A program made the translations under genes and the position numbers. Positions 55,486-64,000 of a stretch of DNA of 64,000 nt are shown here, piece by piece. Below the pieces are notes generated by a model that was given only the letters and a program-made list of their open reading frames with translations, searched no databases and had not been told where the DNA came from. Source of the DNA: Azospirillum sp. TSH100 (lineage in GTDB: Bacteria; Pseudomonadota; Alphaproteobacteria; Azospirillales; Azospirillaceae); NCBI RefSeq assembly GCF_004923295.1, contig NZ_CP039634.1, positions 496,001 to 560,000 on the forward strand, in the 5' to 3' direction. Each line of letters starts with the position of its first letter. Positions within the stretch are counted from its first letter, which is position 1.

Positions 55486-56157
55486 TCAACCGTTGCGGCG
55501 GGAGGCGATGCGGGCCTTCAGCGCAGCCAGATCCTCCTCGACCTTCTGGCTCGCCTCGAGCTCGGCGATCTCCTCGGTCAGGCTCTTGGTGCGGCCGATG
55601 TCGTAGGACTCGACGCGGCCTTCCATCTCGTCGAGGTTGCGCTCGACCTGCTCGAAGCGCGACAGGGCGTCGTTGATGCGCTCGTCATGCAGCGCGGTGC
55701 GCAGCTTGACCCGGTTGGTTGCCGTCTGGGTGCGGGCGACCAGCGCCTTCTCGCGGGTCTTGGCGTCGGTCAGCTTGGCCTGGAGGCGGGCGATGTCCTC
55801 GTTCGCCTTGGACAGAGCGGCCTCGACCTGAACCAGCTGCGCGGTCAGCGCGTCGGCCTGCTCGACCAGCTTGGCCTTGGCCATCAGGGCGCCCTTGGCC
55901 AGATCCTCGCGGCCGGCGGTCAGCGCCACCTCGGCCTTGCGGTCCCATTCGTCGCGCTCGCGATGGAGGTCGACGACGCGGCGCTCGATCTCCTTCTTCT
56001 CCGCGATGATCTTGACGGTGGAGGAGCGCACCTCGACCAGCGTGTCCTCCATCTCCTGAACGATCAGGCGGATCAGCTTCTCCGGCTCCTCGGCGCGGTC
56101 GAGCAGGGAATTCAGGTTCGACTGCACGATGTCGGTCAGGCGCGAAAAGATGCTCAT
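55486..56157 (-). CDS. pspA: Phage shock protein A
   Basis: A 223-residue ESCRT-III-like peripheral membrane protein. The amphipathic N-terminal helix is MSIFSRLTDIVQSNLNSLLD, followed by EEPEKLIRLIVQEMEDTL and long coiled coils (about 25-215). PspA binds stressed membranes and, when free, inhibits PspF. It follows the 54-aa gene by 17 bases in the same operon. Confidence 0.96.
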   Translation of the reverse strand: MSIFSRLTDIVQSNLNSLLDRAEEPEKLIRLIVQEMEDTLVEVRSSTVKIIAEKKEIERRVVDLHRERDEWDRKAEVALTAGREDLAKGALMAKAKLVEQADALTAQLVQVEAALSKANEDIARLQAKLTDAKTREKALVARTQTATNRVKLRTALHDERINDALSRFEQVERNLDEMEGRVESYDIGRTKSLTEEIAELEASQKVEEDLAALKARIASRRNG

Positions 56158-56174
56158 GATGGATGTCCCGTCAA

Positions 56175-56339
56175 TCAGCCGAGGATGGCGCCGGCGATGA
56201 TGCCGGCGAAGAAGAACAGCCAGCTTTCCGCCGGCCGGGTCGCGAGATAGCTGCGCACGCGGCGGGCCAGCGGACGGGCCTGCGCGGTGTTGAAGCGGTC
56301 ACCGCCATAGCGGCGGCGGAAATCGCTGAAGTCGCTCAT
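56175..56339 (-). CDS. Small membrane protein leading the psp operon (54 aa)
   Basis: A 54-residue protein, MSDFSDFRRRYGGDRFNTAQ at its start, with a basic cytoplasmic part and one C-terminal helix (SWLFFFAGIIAGAILG). GGAGG precedes the ATG at 56339, and a consensus sigma-54 promoter lies 30 to 45 bases further upstream. It is the first gene of the psp operon, where E. coli has none before pspA. I do not recognise a named family; by position it belongs to the envelope-stress response, perhaps as a PspA partner. Confidence 0.65.
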   Translation of the reverse strand: MSDFSDFRRRYGGDRFNTAQARPLARRVRSYLATRPAESWLFFFAGIIAGAILG

Positions 56340-56368
56340 GGATGACCTCCTTGCCATGCCACAGCTAT

Positions 56369-56384
56369 CGCAACCGCCGTGCCA
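56369..56384 (-). promoter_or_regulatory. Sigma-54 promoter of the psp operon
   Basis: Minus strand TGGCACGGCGGTTGCG matches the -24/-12 consensus TGGCACG-N4-TTGC exactly. Transcription would start near 56358, about 19 bases before the ATG of the 54-aa gene. The activator PspF is encoded divergently and its likely sites lie 80 to 115 bases upstream. Confidence 0.88.
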
Positions 56385-56456
56385 GACGGACAAAATGGGC
56401 TCCAACCCATTGAAGGGACTGGATATCAGGCGGTTTGACCGAATGGACGCCTCGGA

Positions 56457-56485
56457 TTGCCACATCGCCATATAGGCGATACCAT
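56457..56485 (+). promoter_or_regulatory. Sigma-70-type promoter of pspF, overlapping activator sites
   Basis: TTGCCA (56457-56462), 17 bases, TACCAT (56480-56485); five and four of six match consensus. The spacer is exactly the first dyad repeat and the -10 runs into the second, so a protein bound there would block pspF, as PspF does in E. coli. Confidence 0.5.
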
Positions 56486-56499
56486 CGCCATATAGGCGA
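56463..56499. repeat. Two tandem 17-bp dyads, candidate PspF enhancer sites
   Basis: CATCGCCATATAGGCGA occurs at 56463-56479 and again at 56483-56499, a 20-base period (two helical turns). Each copy holds TCGCC-ATATA-GGCGA, a perfect 5-bp dyad. They lie between pspF and the sigma-54 promoter of the psp operon. Confidence 0.75.
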
Positions 56500-56518
56500 A
56501 CTCCTGGTGAAATACGCG

Positions 56519-57583
<1,065 letters not shown>

Positions 57584-57674
57584 GCCGTCCCCGGACCCCA
57601 TGGTTCCCGTGTTATACCAGTTGCCCAACCGCCGAGAGAGCGGTTCGCCATGATACGGGATGGGGAGCAGCACG

Positions 57675-59294
<1,620 letters not shown>

Positions 59295-59314
59295 AGGAGG
59301 GGGCGCAACGCCCC

Positions 59315-60079
59315 CTACCCCACCCGCCCCAGCCGGACCGTCAGCGGCCAGCGGATCCGCCGCTCCGTCTCCGCATCGCCCCACAGCGGCGCGATCTCCG
59401 CCGCGAAGTCTTCCAGCGGGTTGCGCCCCAGCAGCTTGGTCGCCGCCTTCACGCCCGACCAGGTGTTCATGTAGCCGAGCAGCCGCGGCAACGACCACAC
59501 CGCCTCCATCGCCAGCGACGGGGCGGGCTGCTCCGGGAACGGAAACTCCAGGTCGCGGTAGCCGTTCACCACCTTCCAGCGGTCGGCCGGCCAGTAGGGA
59601 GCGAGCGTGCCGTTGTGGAACCGCTCCACCACCGCATCGAGCACCGGGTCCTCCAGCTGCTGCAAGGCGTAGCAGACCAGCGCCACCGCCGCGCCCGGCT
59701 TCGCCACCCGCCGCGCCTCGGCATAGAAGCGCCCCAGGTCGAACCAGTGCGCCGCCTGCGCCGCAACGATCAGGTCGCAGCAGGCATCCGGCAGCCCGCC
59801 GTCCTCCGCCGGAGCGACGGCATAGCGGACCCGTGGATGCGCATCCGCCTGGGCGACCTGCTCGGCGCTGGCGTCGGTGGCGTGGACCGCCACGAAGTGA
59901 TCGGCCAGCGCCACGGAGAACTGCCCGTTGCCGCAGCCGACGTCCCAGGCGAGACCCCGCGACGGTGCCGCATCGGCCAGGGCGGCGGCCAGACCGGGCG
60001 GATAAGTGGGGCGGAAGGCACGGTAGTCGCCGGCATGGCCGGAAAAATGGTCCTGGAAGGATGGGGGGAAGAGCGACAT
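59315..60079 (-). CDS. Class I SAM-dependent methyltransferase
   Basis: A 254-residue enzyme from the ATG at 60079 (AGGCGG upstream). It opens FQDHFSGHAGDYRAFRPTYP, has the SAM motif WDVGCGNGQFSVALADHF and the later VAAQAAHWFDLGRFYAEARR, as in UbiE/Tam-like and yeast Crg1-like methyltransferases (the pattern Q-A-x-H-W-F). Substrate unknown. It converges on malate synthase with a 20-base gap and diverges from accA. Confidence 0.85.
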   Translation of the reverse strand: MSLFPPSFQDHFSGHAGDYRAFRPTYPPGLAAALADAAPSRGLAWDVGCGNGQFSVALADHFVAVHATDASAEQVAQADAHPRVRYAVAPAEDGGLPDACCDLIVAAQAAHWFDLGRFYAEARRVAKPGAAVALVCYALQQLEDPVLDAVVERFHNGTLAPYWPADRWKVVNGYRDLEFPFPEQPAPSLAMEAVWSLPRLLGYMNTWSGVKAATKLLGRNPLEDFAAEIAPLWGDAETERRIRWPLTVRLGRVG

Positions 60080-60271
60080 GCAGCGATCCGCCTCGCACGG
60101 TCCGGACAACGATTAGGCTTGGAATTTCCCGGCGGATGAGGATAAACCCTGTGGGTTCGTCGCGGAACCCTTCCCAGGCCGTCCCGCATCTTTCCGCTGT
60201 GGCGCAGGCGCGCCGGGCGTGCTACCAAGCGCGCGTTTTTTCGTGCGCCTCGCCAACCACCCGTGTCCGGC

Positions 60272-61228
60272 ATGCAGACCTTCCTGGAATTCGAAAAGCC
60301 GATCGCCGAGCTTGAAGGCAAGATCGAGGAGTTGCGGCATCTGACCAACGCCGGCGACATCAACATCGCCGACGAGGTCGCCAAGCTGCAGGCCAAGGTC
60401 GACAAGCTCCTGCGACAGACCTACGCCAAGCTCACGCCCGCGCAGAAGGTTCAGGTGGCCCGCCACCCCAATCGGCCGCACTGCCTGGACTATGTGCATG
60501 GCCTGATCGAGGACTTCACGCCGCTGGCCGGCGACCGCCATTTCGCCGAGGACCGTGCGGTCATCGGCGGTCTCGGCCGCTTCCGTGGCCGCTCCGTGGT
60601 GGTGATCGGCCAGGAGAAGGGCAACGACACCGAAACGCGCGTCCGCCACAATTTCGGCATGGCGAAGCCGGAAGGCTATCGCAAGGCCCAGCGCCTGATG
60701 GATCTGGCCGACCGCTTCAAGCTGCCGGTCGTCTCGCTGGTGGATACCGCCGGCGCATTCCCCGGCGTCCAGGCGGAGGAGCGCGGCCAGGCCGAGGCCA
60801 TCGCCAAGAGCATCGAGCGCTGCCTGCGGCTGAACGTGCCGATGGTCGCCTCGGTGATCGGCGAGGGCGGCTCGGGCGGCGCCATCGCCATCGCCACCGC
60901 CGACCGCGTGCTGATGCTCGAACACGCCATCTATTCGGTGATCTCGCCGGAAGGCTGCGCGTCGATCCTGTGGCGCAGCTCCGACATGGCGGGCGAGGCG
61001 GCCATCGCGCTGCGCCTGATCAGCCAGGATCTGAAGGAACTGGGCGTCATCGACCAGGTCGTGAGCGAGCCGATCGGCGGCGCCCACCGCGACCCGGCCG
61101 AGACGATCAGGAAGCTGGGCGACTGTATCGAGGAGTCGCTGGGCGAACTGGACGGCCTGGACGGCGCCACACTGCGCGCCAAGCGCCGCGAGAAGTTCCT
61201 GGAGATGGGTCAGAAGGGTCTGGGCTGA
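60272..61228 (+). CDS. accA: Acetyl-CoA carboxylase carboxyltransferase subunit alpha
   Basis: A 318-residue crotonase-fold subunit that with AccD moves the carboxyl group from biotin to acetyl-CoA, the first step of fatty acid synthesis. It begins [20 protein letters not shown], contains [20 protein letters not shown] and [19 protein letters not shown] (acyl-CoA site), and [11 protein letters not shown]. Single gene, ended by a hairpin shared with mgtE. Confidence 0.96.
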   Translation: MQTFLEFEKPIAELEGKIEELRHLTNAGDINIADEVAKLQAKVDKLLRQTYAKLTPAQKVQVARHPNRPHCLDYVHGLIEDFTPLAGDRHFAEDRAVIGGLGRFRGRSVVVIGQEKGNDTETRVRHNFGMAKPEGYRKAQRLMDLADRFKLPVVSLVDTAGAFPGVQAEERGQAEAIAKSIERCLRLNVPMVASVIGEGGSGGAIAIATADRVLMLEHAIYSVISPEGCASILWRSSDMAGEAAIALRLISQDLKELGVIDQVVSEPIGGAHRDPAETIRKLGDCIEESLGELDGLDGATLRAKRREKFLEMGQKGLG

Positions 61229-61248
61229 GGCCCTGGCCCATACCCGCC

Positions 61249-61270
61249 CTCCCCCGCAATCGCGGGGGAG
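61249..61270. terminator. Convergent hairpin between accA and mgtE
   Basis: Perfect 9-bp stem CTCCCCCGC / GCGGGGGAG with loop AATC. ACTCTCCTCT follows on plus. It separates two genes that end face to face. Confidence 0.6.
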
Positions 61271-61278
61271 ACTCTCCT

Positions 61279-62718
61279 CTATAGCAGGAACACCGAAGCC
61301 AGCCCCAGGAAGGCCAGGAAGCCGACGACGTCGGTCACCGTCGTCAGGAACACCGCACTCGACACCGCCGGGTCCACCCCCAGCTTTTCCAGTCCCAGCG
61401 GGATCAGGGCACCGCTCAGGCCCGCCACCACCAGATTGATGATCATCGCCAGACCGATGACGACCCCGATCAGCGGGCCGTACCAGACCAGCGCGATCAG
61501 CCCGACCATCACGGCGAAGATGCCGCCGTTTATCAGCCCGACCAGCAGTTCCTTGCCCACCACGCGCAGCGCGTTGGCCGACGACAGCTCGTGCGTCGCC
61601 AGCGCGCGGACGACGACGGCCAGCGTCTGGGTTCCGGCATTGCCGCCCATCGAGGCGACGATCGGCATCAGCACCGCCAGCGCCACGATCTGCTCGATGG
61701 TGCCCTCGAACAGCGAGATGACGCCCGACGCCAGGAAAGCGGTGGCGAGGTTGACCGTCAGCCAGCCGACGCGGCTGCGGGCAATGTCGGCGATGCCGCT
61801 GAACACGCCGGTATCGCCCGACCCGCTCAGCTTGCGCAGGTCGTCCTCCGCCTCCTCGTCGATGATGCGGACGACGTCGTCGACGGTGATGACGCCGATC
61901 AGACGGCCGGCGGCGTCGACCACGGGGGCGGAGACCAGGGCATATTGCCGGAACAGGTTCGCCACCTCCTCCCGCTCCATGGTGGCGGGGATGGCGTCGA
62001 CCTCGCCGGTCACCAGATCGGCGATGCGAACCGCCCGGCGCTGGCGCAGCAGGCGCGACAGCGGCACCGCCCCCACCACCCGGTGCATCGGGTCGACGAT
62101 GAAGATGTCGTAGAAATCCTCCGGCAGCGTGTCGGTCGCCGCCCGGACGAAGTCGATGGTCTTGCCGACCGTCCAGAATTCCGGCACCGCGACCAGCTCG
62201 CGCTGCATCATGCGGCCGGCGCTGTCCTCGTCGTAGGTCAGGTTCTCCTGAACCAGCGCGCGCTCGGCGTCGGGCAGCTTCGCCAGGATCTGCGCCCGCG
62301 TCTCCGCGTCCAGATCCTCGATCAGTTCCACCGCGTCGTCGGTGTCGAGATCGGCGACGGCGTCGGCCAGCTCCTGCGGCTCGAACCGCCCGATCAGCGA
62401 TTCGCGCAGGTCCGGGTTCAGGTAGGACAGAACCTCGCCGTCCAGTTCCGCCGGCAGCAGGTCGATCAGGTCGGCGCGCTCGGCCGGCTCGGCCTGTTCG
62501 ATCAGGTCGGCGATGTCGGCGGCATGCAGCCCGTTCAGCCGGGCCAGCACGGCATCGCGTTCGCGGGCACGCAGCAGGCCGGCGATCTCCTCCACGAAGT
62601 CCGGCTCGACGCCGTAGCGACGCTCGTCCTCCGCCTCATGCGGATTGCCTTGAGGCTGGGCGGCGACGTCCGGCTCCAAATCGGACCGCGGATCAGGCGT
62701 GCGGGGATCGGTGTGCAT
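61279..62718 (-). CDS. mgtE: Magnesium transporter MgtE
   Basis: A 479-residue Mg channel from the ATG at 62718 with GGGAGG upstream; the frame extends further but is not conserved. An acidic N domain (about 45-165: LHAADIADLIEQAEPAERAD, LDTDDAVELIEDLD) is followed by two CBS domains (about 170-290) and five membrane helices with the pore motif PIVASMGGNAGTQTLAV. The cytosolic domains close the pore when Mg is high. Confidence 0.95.
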   Translation of the reverse strand: MHTDPRTPDPRSDLEPDVAAQPQGNPHEAEDERRYGVEPDFVEEIAGLLRARERDAVLARLNGLHAADIADLIEQAEPAERADLIDLLPAELDGEVLSYLNPDLRESLIGRFEPQELADAVADLDTDDAVELIEDLDAETRAQILAKLPDAERALVQENLTYDEDSAGRMMQRELVAVPEFWTVGKTIDFVRAATDTLPEDFYDIFIVDPMHRVVGAVPLSRLLRQRRAVRIADLVTGEVDAIPATMEREEVANLFRQYALVSAPVVDAAGRLIGVITVDDVVRIIDEEAEDDLRKLSGSGDTGVFSGIADIARSRVGWLTVNLATAFLASGVISLFEGTIEQIVALAVLMPIVASMGGNAGTQTLAVVVRALATHELSSANALRVVGKELLVGLINGGIFAVMVGLIALVWYGPLIGVVIGLAMIINLVVAGLSGALIPLGLEKLGVDPAVSSAVFLTTVTDVVGFLAFLGLASVFLL

Positions 62719-63076
62719 GCCGGCACCCTCCCTTCGACGATGCATTCCCCGACTGCCGTTTCTCACTGTCGGCAAGGCAACGGCGGGACGGCTCCGCGAC
62801 ATCGGACGGTGGCCGGCGGCGTTCGGGGTTTGCGGGTTGTGGAAGGCTTCCGGCCGGGGCCCCGGTGCCCAGGGATCCGTACCAAGGGACCAGCGCCGAC
62901 GGAAGCGCCCCCGACATAGAGGCGCCGTTCCGGTTTGTCCAGCCCGCTTCGCCACCGGCCGGCCGGCTCCGCCGCTTTTGCCACCACGCCCTTGCACCGC
63001 CGCGACCCTTCATGCTCCCATGGGGCCGCGGTGCATCGCTGGCGCCGCATCACGGGGAGAGGGACCGGACGCGCCG
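62719..63076. other. Divergent intergenic region mgtE / STAS gene (358 bp)
   Basis: No gene is supported, although frames stay open by GC bias. The long mgtE leader might hold a Mg-responsive RNA, but I could not recognise an M-box or ykkC-like core in it. GGGGAGAGGGACC before the STAS gene gives its ribosome site. Confidence 0.4.
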
Positions 63077-63379
63077 ATGGAGTATGCCTTCACCACCGTC
63101 GGCGGTTGCGACGGCATCCTGTTGTCCGGCCGTTGCACCTACGAGGACGGCACCCGCTTCCATGACATGCTGCGCGACTGGGACTTCGCAGCCAGCCCGG
63201 TGGTCCCGATCGACCTGCGTTTCGTCACCTTCATCGATTCCGCCGCCATCGGCATGATGTTCATACTGGCCAACCGCTGCCGCGAGGCCGGCGGCCACAT
63301 CGTCGCCAGCGGTGCCGCCCCTCACATCATCCGGGCGCTGCGCCGCGCCACGCTGGACCGCTACATCGAGTTCCGCTGA
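63077..63379 (+). CDS. STAS domain protein (anti-sigma factor antagonist-like)
   Basis: A 100-residue single-domain protein starting MEYAFTTVGGCDGILLSGR. The STAS core is present: IDLRFVTFIDSAAIGMMFIL, where the Ser of DSAA is the usual phosphorylation site, and a C-terminal GGHIVASGAAPHIIRALR. Such proteins bind or release anti-sigma/kinase partners. No partner kinase or phosphatase gene is within the window. Confidence 0.85.
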   Translation: MEYAFTTVGGCDGILLSGRCTYEDGTRFHDMLRDWDFAASPVVPIDLRFVTFIDSAAIGMMFILANRCREAGGHIVASGAAPHIIRALRRATLDRYIEFR

Positions 63380-63442
63380 AAACGGCGAAGGGCAGTGCCC
63401 CATTGTGCACCGCCCCTCGTCCAGGCCGATCCTGAAAGCCGA

Positions 63443-63760
63443 TCAGGTCGCGTTCGGAACCGCCGCCGCATCGATACCGAGTTTGGCGCAGGCCAGACTG
63501 TTCAGCGCCTCGGTATCGGCGAAGACATAGCCGGATTCGATCAGCTTCGAGGTGTAGTGCTTGTTGTAGAGAAAGGCGGCGATGATCCCGGACAACCCTC
63601 CGGTGAAGAAGTACAGAATGGTCAGAATCAATCCCACTGCCCAGTCGCCACGGAACAGGGCGGGAAGGCCGCCGAAGAACAGGGTGGTCCAGCTGAACCC
63701 GACCAGCCCCTTCTTGGTAAGCCCCGTCTGCGGGTGCTTCATCATCACGACGGTCGCCAT
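63443..63760 (-). CDS. Small inner-membrane protein (105 aa)
   Basis: A 105-residue protein from the ATG at 63760 with GGGGG five bases before it; another ATG lies four codons upstream. It has KHPQTGLTKKGLVGFSW, then two to three hydrophobic helices (TLFFGGLPALFRGDWAVGLI, LTILYFFTGGLSGIIAAFLY), and ends in a soluble tail starting NKHYTSKLIESGYVFAD. The layout resembles small bacterial membrane proteins in which a W-T-T-x-F-F-G motif opens the first helix. Function unknown. Confidence 0.65.
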   Translation of the reverse strand: MATVVMMKHPQTGLTKKGLVGFSWTTLFFGGLPALFRGDWAVGLILTILYFFTGGLSGIIAAFLYNKHYTSKLIESGYVFADTEALNSLACAKLGIDAAAVPNAT

Positions 63761-64000
63761 CAAATCCCCCATGAAATCCGTCTCAGGAATGGTTGGTCAC
63801 AGCACCATTCATCCCGCTTTTCGCAATGCAGGATATTACCCCTTTCGATAGTCATCAAGAGCAGGACAGACGAATAATGACCCCATCATTCTCTATGGAC
63901 ATCATTCCGGCGATGACATTTTCTTCATATTATCGAATGGGATATTAAATACTGCGCCATCTCATGATCACTCCGGCTGTCCGCCGCTGATGGCCAAGGT

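Noticed and set aside
62719..63076. Mg riboswitch in the mgtE leader
   Set aside because: The leader is long but no M-box core or clear multi-stem pattern with terminator was seen by eye; a covariance-model search would be needed.

Overview
The window is GC-rich chromosomal DNA with alphaproteobacterial gene content. Supporting features are an atpHAGDC operon without atpBEF, a Fur/Mur-type regulator lacking the CxxC pair, a hemC-hemD-mitofilin-hemY cluster, a DUF484-xerC pair, and a psp operon behind PspF. The style fits Rhodospirillales, most likely Azospirillum or a close relative. That assignment is inference from gene families; no marker RNA is present. Nearly everything is core or near-core chromosome with three accessory patches.

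Layout. 1-4191 (minus): a T7-like phage structural module (capsid, 90-aa protein, two tail-tubular-like proteins, a truncated coiled-coil protein) running off the left edge, with no portal, scaffold or terminase before the capsid. 4482-5149: fur and a small Cys-containing partner, divergent from periplasmic sodC. 6178-9277: rhlE, a beta-class GST, a ferritin-like protein. 9534-14686: F1 ATP synthase genes. 15069-21073: small hypothetical gene, Cache protein, priA, transaldolase, DUF484 protein, xerC. 21384-23564: a chemoreceptor. 23924-24559: an isolated, very AT-rich gene for a TIR/deoxyribosyltransferase-like protein with a C-terminal winged-helix-like part, the best candidate for an acquired, possibly defence-related system. 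24651-26511: lpdA and an entericidin-like lipoprotein.

26731-34747 is an efflux island: an RND pump and its adaptor diverge from an SDR oxidoreductase, a MATE transporter and two TetR regulators. The divergent promoter is a 55-bp near-perfect palindrome carrying two back-to-back promoters, and 34 of 48 bases of the same design recur before the first TetR gene. This points to one repressor controlling the pump, the SDR/MATE genes and itself.

34728-47907: hldE, an orphan histidine kinase, small membrane genes, tam-like methyltransferase, DUF2141 protein, membrane LytTR regulator, gpsA, tsaD, then hemC-hemD-mitofilin-hemY. hemD holds a striking cluster of GTAC/CGTACG sites. 48040-52596: a polysaccharide locus (beta-helix protein, polymerase-like membrane protein, glycosyltransferase). 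52535-54621: MAPEG protein, a 42-aa ORF and an esterase.

54659-57583 is a phage-shock locus: a 54-aa membrane protein, pspA, pspB and pspC behind a consensus sigma-54 promoter, with pspF divergent and two tandem dyads between them. 57675-63760: malate synthase, a methyltransferase, accA, mgtE, a STAS protein and a small membrane protein. No rRNA, tRNA, CRISPR array or insertion sequence was recognised.
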